A DNA stretch of 64,000 nucleotides from Linyphia triangularis. Its lineage: Eukaryota > Arthropoda > Arachnida > Araneae > Linyphiidae. The position numbers and the translations under genes are program-made. The stretch is from the NCBI GenBank assembly GCA_963978545.1, contig OZ021722.1:2790001-2854000 (forward strand). Reading direction: 5' to 3'. Positions 11,227 to 22,978 of this stretch are shown here, in pieces. The notes beneath the pieces were generated by a model that had not been told where the DNA came from, did not search any database, and worked only from the letters and a program-made list of their open reading frames with translations. Each line of letters starts with the position of its first letter. The stretch's first letter is position 1.

Positions 11227-11720
11227 TTTAAATTGAGTTTTAAATTTCATTCTGTTTCGAATATTTGAGAATGAACTGGGAACGGAAGGAATTTAAGTGT
11301 CCTTTTTTTAAAAAAAAAACGGTGAAGGCATCGTTTTAAACTTGAAAATTTTCAAGAAAGCTATTTTGAGAAGAAACAAGTGTAATGTGGGTCTCCGATT
11401 TTGATTTATTATTCGAATTCGTGGTGAATTGAGTTCCAAATTAATTTTGTTTGAGTGTATGAGAATAAGTTGGGAATAGAAAGTCTTTAAGTTATATTCG
11501 AACTCTTTTTTTTTTTTTGTTGTTGTTGTTGTTGTGTTTAAACTGAGTTCTAAATTCGTTCTTTTTCAAATGTCTAAGAACAAACTGGGAACGGAAAGAA
11601 TTTAAGTGCCCTTTACGGGAACAGTGAAGGCATCACTCAAATTTTCTATTGATTCCGACATCTAATTTCTTGAAATTTGAAAAATCTTAAGAAAGCTACA
11701 TTGAGAAACAAACGTAATGT
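11227..11720. repeat. Local threefold degenerate tandem duplication at the start of intron 1
   Basis: Three copies start near 11227, 11410 and 11535. They share GTGTTTAAATTGAGTT, AAACTGGGAACGGAA, AGAATTTAAGTG and GTGAAGGCATC in order; the middle copy is shortest. These blocks are not seen elsewhere in the window. Confidence 0.65.
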
Positions 11721-11721
11721 C

Positions 11722-11960
11722 GGTTAAATGCTGTTTCAGTGCGATGGTGACAAGTTCTTTTTTTAGCATTCTGTAAAATTTACCTTTTAGTGACAGCGAC
11801 AGCCCCAAAATTTGACAGAATGCATTATTATCGACATTGAATCTATCTGCGAAGTTTCAGATCAATTGGATCACGGTAAGGGGGTTAATTAGGCCTCCTC
11901 AGATTTACCTGGCATCGGCATACCCAGCCACACAAAATCAAAGTTAATATAAAGGATTTA
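11722..11960 (-). repeat. REP540 copy, partial
   Basis: It reads from the middle of the family (GCTGTTTCAGTGCGATGGTG) to the terminal AAGTTAATATAAAGGATTTA. Confidence 0.65.
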
Positions 11961-12120
11961 AAAGTAAAAGATAATCAGCATATGTTTGATGGGAACTCAG
12001 GTCTCGCTAGTTGTTTGTTGGATGACACCATTAGAAAATCATGTGCCAATGAATTTTGTTGGCCAATAACAGAAATAATACGACATTTCAAAGAACTTTA
12101 TACGAAATATTTTGCTGATA

Positions 12121-12276
12121 TGGTTAGCGTGCTAGCTTCTAGACCGCGAGGTTGCGGGTTCCGAGTCCCGTGTTGGGCATGGGTGTTTGTAAATGTATGT
12201 TGGCTTGTCTAATGACGAATGTATTATAGCCCTCGTGTTGCTGACGGCGCCAGATAATCTGAAAACAACCAACTAA
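12121..12276 (+). mobile_element. SINE-A copy 4 (head truncated)
   Basis: It begins inside the A box (TGGTTAGCGTGCTAGCTTCT), has an intact B box, and ends CTGAAAACAACCAAC. Confidence 0.85.
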
Positions 12277-12301
12277 TGCTGGATAGATGTAATAAAACTT
12301 G

Positions 12302-12490
12302 AGTCGCCCATTCAGTTTAGTAGTTAGCGCATCAGACTACCACGCTGGTGGATCTCGGTTCGATTCCGGGGTAAGAAGTGGATTTCCTAAGTTAGGATAA
12401 ACTCTCCCACTGGATGCTCCTTCACAAGTAGTCATCGCTATCGGCCTTGTAGTAGCCAAGGGACTATAAGAACTTGGGCCCACCATTAGA
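12302..12490 (+). mobile_element. SINE-C, tRNA-derived
   Basis: It has an A-box-like TTTAGTAGTTAGCGCATCAG and a B-box-like GGTTCGATTCCGG, then a body ending CTTGGGCCCACCATTAGATG and an A-rich tail with AATAATAATAA. Only one copy is in this window. It is a tRNA-like sequence with a long unrelated tail, so a SINE is more likely than a tRNA gene. Confidence 0.65.
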
Positions 12491-13520
12491 TGAAAAATAA
12501 TAATAATGAAATTTGATTAGGAAAGCAGAACTCGGCGCGGCACAGCTCGTGTAAGCTGGTCGGTCTGGTGGTAAATCGTATCCCGTACACCCATATCATA
12601 AAGTGGAATCTTATTTTAACATTTGAATTCGATTTATGAATAAATAACGAAGGGAATTTTCTTAAAACGACTTGCTTCGTCTTTTATATAGTAATACATT
12701 TATGTATACTAGTTTAAAGTACAATGGGAGGATTACCATTTCGACCCAAGTTGAAAAATGTTTTAAACCTCGATTTTCAAATGAAAATTTGAAATGTGCA
12801 ATTGCAAGTAAGTTATTCGTCAGACACAGAGCCTTTAAATTGGTAACAAATTTATAAATTTACGAATAATAATATCGTAGCTAGTTGTCCCACTTATTAT
12901 ACCGAGCCGCTCGAGTTACTCAGACACTCGAAGTGATACATGCAATCCTAATGGAGCTTATTACACTGAGCCACATCAGTGTGGTCGGGTGGCGTCTTTA
13001 CTGTGGCCATAGGAGTGACTTTGTATAATAAGGGTTGTACCTGGTTTTCACTAGATACCTACTTTATGAATAATTTTATAATACCTAAGCAAACTATCAT
13101 TTCCATTATGTGGAAGGACTTCTCTAACTTTGAAATAACATGACGAGACAGAGACAAGTGCTATGGTGGAGAGACAGGTACGGAATCTTAAATACACAGG
13201 TTTGCAAAATAAGTTACTTTATTGAAATGTGACAACAAATTGATGTAAAATCTGAATATAGCGGAAGGAGCAGTCTCATGAAGAACAACAGCCCTATGAT
13301 CTCTCTTTACTGGATAGTCCAAGACACATAGACGGGTTTTTAGAACCCCACATTCACCAGTTTTGTTCACTGACGAATGCCTCCAATGGAAAATGGGCGA
13401 TATCAGTAAACCCTATGCGGCTGTTATTAATGTTCCTTTATCAATTAATTTTGAAAATAGGGCGTATTTAAAATTCTACACCTGTCTCTCCACCACACAA
13501 CTTGTCTCTTCTTTCACTGT
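12490..13520. other. Intron 1, nothing recognised
   Basis: No family repeats and no domain-bearing frame were seen. Short open frames at 12672-12857 and 13188-13557 have no recognisable product. Confidence 0.4.
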
Positions 13521-13524
13521 AATG

Positions 13525-13701
13525 GCCGACCAAACGGTAGAGTGGTTAGCGTGCTAGCTTCTAGACCGCGAGGTTGCGGGTTTCGAGTCCCGTGTTAAGG
13601 CATGGGTAAATGTATGTTGGCTTGTCTAATGACGAATATTTCGGCGCATTATAGCCCTCGTGTTGCTGACGGTGCCAGATAATCTGAAAACAACAAACCA
13701 A
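13525..13701 (+). mobile_element. SINE-A copy 5
   Basis: Full-length with A and B boxes. The TSD is the exact 14-mer CTTTCACTGTAATG at 13511-13524 and 13702-13715. Confidence 0.92.
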
Positions 13702-13854
13702 CTTTCACTGTAATGTCATTTCGAAGTTCCCTTTTGAAAGACCTTCTAGGAGGTACTCTTGCCACATGCGCCTTTGTTGCTGCAATTTGTACCTAGGAGC
13801 ACCGACACGTGAAAACAAGACAAATTAAATAACCACGATTTAAAAATCGAAAAC

Positions 13855-14025
13855 ACAGTCTGGCCTTGCATGTCAAAAGTTATGGGTTCGAATCCAGGGT
13901 TATAGACATGGATGTTCATTGTGATACGAAATCCACGTTAAGCTGTAGATTCCGGCTTGATTAGCCGGCAATGTGCAAAAAAAAAAAAAAAAAATAGGTC
14001 GTTGAGCGTACAAACCAACCAACGA
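13855..14025 (+). mobile_element. SINE-B copy 2
   Basis: It has a B box GGTTCGAATCC, body AAGCTGTAGATTCCGGC and TGATTAGCCGGCAATGTGC, an A run, then AATAGGTCGTTGAGCGTACA. Confidence 0.8.
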
Positions 14026-14599
14026 AAACACAGTGTGATCATTTTTAACAACTCATTTAACACCACCAGTTGACGCAGTGTGGCGTTTAAGTAGCTTTTG
14101 CCCTATAAGACCCAAATCTACCAGCAAACACCACCAAGCATAGCCTACATGCTCAAAACACATGAATGAAAAACAATTAGCAGATGACTGGATTAATTAG
14201 TCTTCCGCAGATTTGCCACACACGAAAGTTAACCCTTAGGGTACATTTGACGGCTGAGATTCGTCATGCACTTGTTTTGCTTGTTAATAATGACGAACCT
14301 AATTCGTTATTCAAACTAGGTTGATTGAATGGATTTTAATGTCACAAGAGCTATGATTGGTTAAGTCAAACATCGGTTGGTTTACCTATACTTAAAAAAA
14401 AAAAAACATTGTTTGGCTGTGTTCCTTTATTGTTTTGAACCAAACGTTCAAAACGCAAGAATTTTCCCAAATAAATCTGTACCCAAGGGGTTAATATATA
14501 GGATTTAATAAGGAAAATATTAAATACCAACTCGGGTATTATAAATATTGGCATGACGTATAAACAATACCTATGATCGCATTCGCCTTAAAATTCCAA

Positions 14600-14780
14600 G
14601 CCGACCAAACGGTATAGTGGTTAGCGTGCTAGCTTCTGGACCGCGAGGTTGAGGGTTCCGAGTCCCGTGTTAGGCATGGGTGTTTGTAAATGTACGTTGG
14701 CTTGTCTAATGACGAATGTTTCGGCGCATTTTGTAGCCCTCGTGTTGCTGACGGCACCAGATAATCTGAAAACAACCAAC
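14600..14780 (+). mobile_element. SINE-A copy 6
   Basis: Full-length. The exact TSD is TTAAAATTCCAA at 14588-14599 and 14781-14792. Confidence 0.92.
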
Positions 14781-14794
14781 TTAAAATTCCAAAT

Positions 14795-15740
14795 ACATTT
14801 TTCTGTCTCACTAAAATTCATAAAATAGTACTTAAATTTTTCGATGACTCCTAAAAAAAAAAGGAAAAATTTCGAAAATTCCCCAAATTTTCCTCGAAAA
14901 AATCTAGATATTCCCTCCAGAGGAGAAAGTCTTTTCTGAGATTTCAATTATTGAATTTTTTTTAAAAAATCGGCAGTTTTTTTGCCGGTATTGAAACACA
15001 TGCTTTGAAAACAATGTCTACGTTAGGAATCTATGTCAGCTTTTAACACTCCAAATCTACCGACATTTTATATATATACCTATTTCTAGCGACGGCTGTC
15101 AAATTGACCGCTTTTCAAATAAATATTATATCCTTTTCCAGTTGATTACAAACATTTAAGAATTTAGCATAGGCAATAAAAAAAAAAAAAAAATGTTATG
15201 TAATAATTAAAAAAAATATTTAAAAGTAATAATATTATAAGAAAATGCAAACCTGTAATTTAACAATTTCGATCAAAGTCTCAAAAGCGGTTAGCTTATT
15301 GTTAAAGAAATGTCTCTAAATTTTGGGTGTTATTCCTAAAATTCCTGCCTAATTTTTTCGGCCCCCTGTAACACCTTTTATTGTAAGAAAGTGATGTCCA
15401 TTCGGCGTCGGCTATCTTTTCTTTGAGGCGTCTTTCGAGGCATCGCTGGTGGCTGCTACTTTAGACAACGTCTCCCCCCGAAAATTCGCTCACTCCTCCC
15501 ATCTAATGGCTACCAAGAATCCTCCCGAAGGGAGGGGGGTCTTAAAATCCAAACATCAGACCCCCCCCCCCCCCCTCATTGTGTGATTTGAGGTGCCAAT
15601 TTAGATTCGAATACTTTTCTAAAAATGTTTAAGTTTTCTTGGAACTTTCAGAGAAATAAAGATTTTTGTTAATGTGGTGATATTGGGGATTTATTCCAAC
15701 ATTTTTTAAAATTAAGGTGAGTTTTTTTATATAAGAAATC

Positions 15741-15771
<31 letters not shown>

Positions 15772-15975
15772 TTTCTAGTCTTTAAATTAAGATAATAGTT
15801 TTTACACCAGTATGAATGTAAAATATTTACATTAAACTATCAACAACGGTTAGTAAGAAAATGTGCCAATCGGCGTTTTAATTTTTTTTGTTTGCTAATA
15901 AATTGCGATTATGGTTCCACTTCGAGTTTTTTAAAACTCATAAAAAATAATTTTTCAAAAAACCTGAAAACTTTA
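14795..15975. other. Intron 1, low-complexity DNA
   Basis: Homopolymer A, C and T tracts occur (C run near 15560, T run near 15750). No gene or family repeat recognised. Confidence 0.4.
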
Positions 15976-15978
15976 AAA

Positions 15979-16717
15979 TCTATATATTTAATAGGCAATA
16001 CGTTTTTTGGGGTTAGTCCGTCCGCCTAAACTACTCAACCAATTTCAATGATCAAGGTGTCATTTTAAAGGAAATAAGCTGTAGATTTGCCAAAACGTGC
16101 CAAAATAATTTATTAACACTTTATTAATTAGTTAAATTTCAATATTTTTCATCATTAAGTTACTACAAAGCCTCAATGATTTTGAATATAAGAATGGCAA
16201 CATCCTTAAGTAAACAAACCAGCTGCTCGGGAGTTCAACCAACCAACCAACCAACCAACCGTTGCTAATTTTAAAGCTCTTTTTAAACTCTTCTTTTCAA
16301 AGTAGATTTTTTCTGTTTTTCTGAAGCATTTTTGTATTAGAGTAATTATTATTTTGAAGTATTTCTATCCAGAAAATGCTTCGCGTTGGACGTCGTTCTC
16401 TAACGGGCGACTTATCAGAATAAATAAAAGATATTGGGACTTCAATGTAAGGGCATAACTAATGAAGTTTTAAGTCAGAATGTTGGCGGATAGTATATTT
16501 AACTTTCTATTATGAAACTTGCAATTTGGGTGTTTTCTCTATTAGGCCTTCCATTAAAGTTATAAAAATTTGGTTACATTTTTTATGGCTGGCAAACCTA
16601 TTCGAGAGCAGCAAGATGTTTTAACCACAAATTCGAGCGGCAAAGCCGTTTAATCCGAGCACAGCGAGGTGTTTGGGGGTTGGCGAGCGTTAGCGAGCAG
16701 GGGGCGAAGCCCCCTAG
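15979..16717 (+). mobile_element. Non-autonomous Helitron-like element
   Basis: The 5' end reads TCTATATATTTAATAGG after an A. The 3' end has a perfect 6-bp stem GGGGGC/GCCCCC with a GAA loop at 16700-16714, immediately followed by TAG so that the element ends CTAG, and then a T. An A/T insertion point, a TC start, and a hairpin with a CTRR end are the accepted marks of Helitrons. No Rep/helicase frame is present. It is about 739 bases long. Confidence 0.8.
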
Positions 16718-16891
16718 TATACTTTAAATGGTCTAAATAACGACTTTTTTATTTAGTTAATTACAATGACTTTTTTTACGAAGATTTGATTACTTATTTA
16801 CAATTTTCCGATTTTGAGGTTTAGACTTTTAAAATAACCTTATCGAAAGCATTTTTGAATCTCGCGGTTCCGAAGGGTTTCATGTTTCGAT

Positions 16892-17046
16892 TGGTTGGTT
16901 GTATTCAGATTATCTGGCAGCAACACGAGGGCTATAATACATTCGTCATTAGACAAGCCAACATACACTTACCCATTCCCTAACACGGGACTCGGAACCT
17001 CGTGGTCTAGAAGCTAGCACGCTAACCACTATACCGTTTGGTCGGC
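16892..17046 (-). mobile_element. SINE-A copy 7
   Basis: Reverse copy with a small internal deletion. The TSD is TTTCATGTTTCGA on both sides. Confidence 0.9.
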
Positions 17047-17070
17047 TTTCATGTTTCGAAACATAGATTT

Positions 17071-17156
17071 TGCAAGGATCTAGGTTTAATTAGGCTTCCG
17101 CAGATTTGATCATCAGCCACAAATAAACAAAATCGAAGTTAATATAAAGGATTTTA
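17071..17156 (-). repeat. REP540 terminal fragment
   Basis: GGTTTAATTAGGCTTCCGCAG to AAGTTAATATAAAGGATTTT. Confidence 0.6.
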
Positions 17157-17409
17157 AAAAGAAACACTGGTTGCGCCGACTTGAAATTTCGACCTGAATA
17201 TACACGAAAGGGCAAGAAATAATAAAAACTCTTTCGATCTGCATTTTCTTTTGTCATATCAAGTCTTCGCTTATATTCGGGTAAAATTCAAAGTCATTTC
17301 TTTTTATTAGTGCGAGTATTTCTCTTTTCTATCAATTACCGATATGTTAACATAAAGCGATGAAAATATTGTTTTAACGTCAAGAAAATTGTTTCGATTT
17401 ATTTTGCTT

Positions 17410-17900
17410 TTCTCCGTGTTTTGGAACATCCCGACTTTAAAGAAGTGGGAAAAATGCATGGAGCGTGTAACTCCCAAACGACCTACCATGTTCAAAATTT
17501 GATGTACGTGGTCTTAAGACCTACCATTAAGGTTTTTGTCAAAATTGAGCATGCGCATAAGGTATTTGCCATTGAAAAATCATATTTTTCATTGATATAT
17601 TTAACCGATTGCCTAACCTTTAACTGCTGTAAGCGGTCTGACAGACCACCAGTCATTTTTTTGTGCAATGCTTCCACCCCCTAAAATATCGCATCTTTGA
17701 CTTTTATATTAATTTTTCTGATACTATGTTTCTTAAACTTTAAACTGGTGTTCACTAATTTGTTTGGAGCAGTATGGACCATGTGCAGCTCTTGTGCCAA
17801 AAACCTCAAACCACCCAACCACAGCAGTTAAAGGTTTAAAAAATGATTCTAACGCTGTGTTAGTGCCTCTTAAGCTGTTCTATAACATCCCAACCTCAGA
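17410..17900. repeat. R4 repeat
   Basis: It contains TTTTGGAACATCCCGACTTT and AACGACCTACCATGTTCAAA, recurring (often reversed) near 23.6, 27.5, 33.65 and 60.9 kb. Open frames on both strands are incidental. Confidence 0.5.
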
Positions 17901-17917
17901 AATTCCCTAAAAAATGG

Positions 17918-18089
17918 ACGACCAAACGGTATAGTGGTTAGCGTGCTAGCTTCTAGACCGCGAGGTTCCGAGTCCCGTGTTAGGCATGGGTGTTTGTAAA
18001 TGTACGTTGGCTTGTCTAATGACGAATGTTTCGGCGCGTTACAGCCCTCGTGTTGCTGACGGCGTCAGATAATCTGAATACAACCAACC
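17918..18089 (+). mobile_element. SINE-A copy 8
   Basis: It has an intact A box; the region before the B box is shortened (GAGGTTCCGAGTCCC). Confidence 0.88.
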
Positions 18090-18099
18090 CCGCAAAAAT

Positions 18100-18640
18100 G
18101 CTATAAGGAGGAAAAAATTAAAGGTAAATAACACCAATCCACGGCAGTATTATAACGCAATTGAAAGTTGCGCGGTGTTTCACACCTCTAGTTTGTATAG
18201 CATTTTTGAAACATGAATTTAAATTATAATAACCTTGTATACCGCTAAAATATCGGGTACCCAAAAGTCCACTCTCCCCACCTCCATAATCCACTGCAAA
18301 TCAGTTAGTAACCGAAGCCGCGTCCATTAAGACCCTCCCTCCCATTAAGTCTTCTAATTAATCACCCGAAGCACTCCCCCCCCCCCCCCTCCTCCTTTGA
18401 CGACAGCCCTTAAAATTGCACAACAGACGACGGAAGTCGGTGTTTTCTTCTCGCGAGAGTTATTTTTCCGGATATTGAGGCTTTTATTTATGCGCTTTTG
18501 TGGCATCGGTGTCTAAATTTAGGCACACTTCATCTTTCAACCTGGTTGGAGTTATTGTGTGGTAATAGGGGAACTTAAATGTTTCCTTGGGGAAAGGTAG
18601 AGTTCGAGACAACCTATCCTGACCTCATTGCAGTACACGC
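18100..18640. other. Intron 1, nothing recognised
   Basis: A C-run region lies near 18378. There is no coding frame of note. Confidence 0.4.
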
Positions 18641-19830
18641 TGCAGGATGGATCCTTCCGCTTAAAAGATATAGTTCCGGCCCAATTTTTTTTTTTTTTTT
18701 TAGTAATATTGATAACTTACGCACATGGTTTTGTTTTAAACTTAAATATATTGTTACGAATTTTTGTATATTTGTAAATATTTCGTAGCGTTATTTTTGT
18801 AAATATGAAAACTTATGTACATTTTGCATAAGGCAGTGAAAGAGTTCGTCTTAAGTTGGCTTCCCTGCAATATGGGTCTTTTAATGCTTGATAACGAATT
18901 TTACAGAGATAACGCTGGGAAGCGAGTGACTGAGTTGAGTCTGTTATTTGACTGGAATTGCTGAGTTGAGATACCGAGTCTCAGTGAGCATTCCGAGTAG
19001 TTCCGAAAGCGAACTGTATTGCATTGTCTTTTGGGGCGATTTAGCAGTTGTTTTGTCAAGTTTTTAACTGCTGTTTTGTGCTCTGTTGTTGTGTATAGAG
19101 CTGTATTGAGTCTACTAGGACGAGAAGTTCTGGAGTTGTAAAGGAATCTGCGAAGATGAGTGAATAAATTTCTGCAAAGTGTTAATCTGCTTTGGCTTCA
19201 AATCTTTCGAACCCATCCCACGCAACAATATGTTGATGAAGAAAATAAGTGCTTTTGAATTTCAACTTTACTTAATACTTTACTTTTGCATCCACAGTTG
19301 CTTGAAGAGTTTTAACGAATCCTATGGCTTTGACCGACCTATTTCATGACGTCATTCACTCGGAGAATCGCTATTGGCTAACTTTGTCTCCTCTCAGTTC
19401 AAGACGTCACTTGTAAGATTAGTGCGCAGCCAATCAGCGCGTAGTAAAAGCGGTTCGCACATCACTGTAGCGTATTCGATGAGATTAGGGACTACAGTTC
19501 CCGGGGCAACGTTACTTGAGCCTTGAGTAAACACTGCCCTTCCGCCTAAAAATATAGTTCCTGACAAATCTCACCTTTTTTTTTTTAGTACTATCAATAA
19601 CCTGCGCGCATAATTTTGTATTCAACTTAAATATACTTTGATAACGACAAGAAAATAAGCACTTATAAGTTTAAATTTTAATTAATACTTTACTTTTCCA
19701 ACCACGGATACTATAAGAGTTTTAACGAATCGGCCACACATCGTTCCAATGAGGGTGAAACCGGTTCACATATCGTTGCAGCGTATTCGAGTAAGCCTGT
19801 CCCAATCTATGGTCCTTAGGACTTGGTGGA
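18640..19830 (+). repeat. R2a repeat modules, interrupted by a solo LTR
   Basis: Two partial R2a units: 18640-18751 continuing after the LTR at 19228-19540, and a second at about 19545-19830. They share GGATCCTTCCGC or CCTTCCGCC, AGATATAGTTCC, AACTTAAATATA and CGAATCGGCCACAC. Confidence 0.6.
18752..19227 (+). mobile_element. LTR-1 solo LTR, + orientation
   Basis: It begins TGTTACGAATTTTTGTATAT and ends CCCACGCAACA, a TGT...ACA element. The exact 4-bp TSD is ATAT on both sides. An AATAAA signal lies near the end (GAATAAATTTCTGC). The flanking R2a sequence is continuous once the LTR and one TSD are set aside. A 4-bp TSD fits a Gypsy-type retrotransposon. Confidence 0.88.
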
Positions 19831-20938
19831 GATATATCTGTGGATTTGGTGTTGTAAGACGGACGTTCTCAAACATTCACCCCCCACACACACCTTTTTA
19901 GAAAGTTGGACCGCAACCAACTTTTCATTCATGCTACCTTACTTTTGATGAAACACACAAAAAAAAAACCTAGGGGTGTGGAACATCGCACAACTTTCAA
20001 TTACGCTAATGTACTGAAGTGGATTGGTGTTATTTAGAAATCTATCGGGAAAATCAGGAAATTGTCAAGAAACTTTTTTTCCTGAATTTTGTGGCTGCCG
20101 TGAATATTTAAATTTTTCGGTAATTCCTAAAAAAAAAAAAAATTAAAACCGACGAAAATACAATACAAAACAATCAATACCGAGTAATCAAACGCTTTCG
20201 TGAGATGCTCTCTTCCAAAAAGAAAATCAAGAGTTGTAAAAGAGAGCCAATAAAACAAATCCCAGGTTTGTTTTGCGGGTTTTTATTTCACACTTTACAT
20301 GAGGTTTTAAAAAGCCATGAAAAAAAAAAAACTAAAGCACAGCTTATTTGAGCCTACAATAAAAAAATATATATATATATGTAATAATATACGAAGCACT
20401 GAACTTTTAGATTCTCTTTGGCTGGAACTTGGCGGTTTTAATGACACGGGAAAGTGTCTTAACTACTAAAATGTGACAGTCATCAATTCTTAAACAAAAG
20501 TAATCAGAAAAGGACTTTAATTGCTGAAGATCAAATCACCTTATTTTTTAACGGGGGTAGAGGGGGGGTTAAAGAAATATGAACTGGGTTGGGGGATTTT
20601 TTCTTAAGTTGCGTTTTCATACGATAAGAATGAGAAAAGTATCATTCTTTCAAGATTATAATTCTTTTTAAAGGTCATTAATTATTTGCTTTTGAGGGAA
20701 GAAAACTTCTTTTCATAGATGGCATTTAGGCACTTAAGGAAAAAAAAAACTTCTGTTGTTTACTTCGCTCTGTTTCTCTTGACTTTAAGCACTGATTGTG
20801 CCTCAAGGAGTTTTCAATTGAATGTTTCTTGGCTTGATATCAAGTTTTGTTATTGGACATTCTTTGTCTGTTGCCGAATTCTTTCTTTAAAAAAAAAGGA
20901 TGCTATTTACAATCTAGTGTTGAAAAACTTTTTTTCTA
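19830..20938. other. Intron 1, mostly unassigned
   Basis: It holds a short R4 fragment near 19979-20045 and a GTGGCCAC-type fragment near 20050-20105 (ATCAGGAAATTGTCAAGAAA). Otherwise AT-rich with A runs. Confidence 0.4.
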
Positions 20939-21085
20939 ATCCTCACATTAACTTTAATTTTGTTTGTTTGCTTTGGAGGGTAAATCTGTGAAGGGTTAAC
21001 TAACCCAATTGCCGCCATCCAATTAAGCCGAAACTTGACAGGTAGTCTCGTTGTCGATGATAATTCATTCTTTCAAGTTTTGGAG
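20939..21085 (+). repeat. REP540 fragment, diverged
   Basis: CACATTAACTTTAATTTTG, GCCATCCAATTAAGCCGAAA and GTCGTTGTCGATGATAATTC are diverged family blocks. Confidence 0.55.
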
Positions 21086-21130
21086 GCTGTGACTAAACAA
21101 GCAGATTTTACACATGTTTCTATTCAGACT

Positions 21131-21785
21131 GAGAGGCGACTGCAATTTTTGGACCCCATCGAACATCATTCTGAATTTTTTATAGAAATTAGAGAAAAGT
21201 GAGTAGATTAGGAATCCACTGGTCTGACGTGGCAAAAATGGCCGAAACTGATCAAAAATCGACTTTTAATAAGTTGAACTAAATCCAATTGCCAAATGCG
21301 CCATAACTTGCAAAATAATGAGCTTTTTTTATTTTTTTATTTGGTAACCCTCACTCTTTAACTTTCAATTAAGAAGGTTGCAGACGATTGAGATACCTGT
21401 AGACGGTCTACTTGCATCCATTAAAAGGGAGCCAAGTTGGCAATAAACATTACGTCCCTGATGACGTAATTTATATCGCCAATTTGGCTTACTTTTAAAA
21501 GATGCAAGTTTCCCGAGGCAGAGATCAGAAATCTTTTGCGCTTTTTCTCATTGAAAATCAAATGCAGTGGGTTACCAGACGAAAAAGTTTGTTCTCTTTT
21601 TGGCAAGTTATGACACATTTGGCAATCGGATTTTAGTTCAACTCATTCCAAGTCGATTGTTGATCAGTTTCGGCTATTTTCGCCAAGGCAGACCAGTGGA
21701 TTCCTAATCTACTCACTTTTCTCCAATTTCTATAAAAATTTCAGAATGATGTTGGATGGGGTCCAAAAATTGCAGTCGCCTCTAG
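21131..21785. repeat. PAL660 palindromic element, copy 1
   Basis: It begins GAGAGGCGACTGCAATTTTT and ends with the complement (AAAATTGCAGTCGCCTCT). The arms are reverse complements throughout: for example GTGAGTAGATTAGGAATCCA on the left and TGGATTCCTAATCTACTCAC on the right. Both strands therefore give similar short open frames that are not genes. Confidence 0.85.
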
Positions 21786-22158
21786 GACTAATTGTAGAGT
21801 CTGAGGAATAATTAACTCAACTGCCGTCATCCAATCGTAGTAGATCACAATGCATTCTATCAAGTTGGATATGGCGCGGAATAGCTTGTGTTCTTCGAAG
21901 TGGTCAAACACTATAAAAAGTCGATTTGATGAGTTCAATAATCACTTCAATATCGGGGCAATTTCTTATCCAATTTGGCATACAAAGGATTTTTAGTAAA
22001 AGCTTTATTTTAGGAGTTACTTTTTTAGATATATGGTTACTTTTTTTTATAGATGTGTAAAGTATTTTTAGTCAAAACTTTGCTTTTATGCTTTAGTTTT
22101 TTTTTTTTTAAACTCGTATTTCGTCGGATAATTGCAGTCAGAAAAACCACACAGCGTA

Positions 22159-22978
22159 AGAAGTTGCACGACAATCTAACCTCACACCCGGACGACAATG
22201 AGTGATTGGCGTGCCTCTCTCATGTGGTCTATAGTAGTCCGAGAGGCGACTGCAATTTTTGGACCCCATCGAACATCATTCTGAATTTTTTTTATAGAAA
22301 TTGGAGAAAAGTGAGTAGATTAGGAATCCACTGGTCTGCCGTGGCAAAAATGGCCGAAACTGATCAATAATCGACTTGGAATGAGTTGAACTAAAATCCG
22401 AATGCCAAATATGTCATAACTTGCCAAAAATAGAACAAACTCATTCGTCTGGCAACCCACTTCATTTTGATTTTCAATGAGAAAAAGCTCAAACGATTTC
22501 TGATCTTCTCGGAAAACTTATATCTTTCAAAAAATGAAGCCAAATTGGCGACATCAGTTACGTCATAAGTGAAGTAATATTTTTTGCCAACTTGGCTCCC
22601 TTTTAATAAATGCAAGTAGACCGTCGATAGATATCTGAATCGCCTGAAACCTTCTTAATTGAAAATTAAAGAGTGAGGGTTACCAAATAATAAAAAAAAA
22701 TGCTCATTATTTGGCAAGTTATGGCGCATTTGGCAATTGGATTTAGTTCAACTCATTCCGAGTCGATTTTTGACCAGTTTCGGCCATTTTTGCCACGGCA
22801 GACCAGTGGATTCGTAATCTACTGACTTTTCTCTAATTTCTATAGAAAATTCATAATGATGTTCGATGGGGTCCAAAAATTGCAGTCGCCTCTCAGTCTA
22901 TAAGAAGTTGCATGACAATCTAACCTCGCATCCGGACGACAATGAGTGATTGGCGTGCCTCTCTCATGTGATCTATAA
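22159..22978. repeat. 75-bp direct repeats flanking PAL660 copy 2
   Basis: A unit with GACAATCTAACCTC and GACGACAATGAGTGATTGGC occurs at about 22159-22235 and 22905-22978, immediately outside PAL660 copy 2. Confidence 0.8.
22241..22894. repeat. PAL660 palindromic element, copy 2
   Basis: Same ends and same arm structure as copy 1, about 455 bases downstream of it. Confidence 0.85.

Noticed and set aside
12302..12375. tRNA gene
   Set aside because: A and B boxes are present, but a long unrelated tail with an A-rich end follows, so a SINE is more likely.
21131..22894. Open frames on both strands around 21.4-22.6 kb
   Set aside because: They mirror each other because the sequence is a palindromic repeat.
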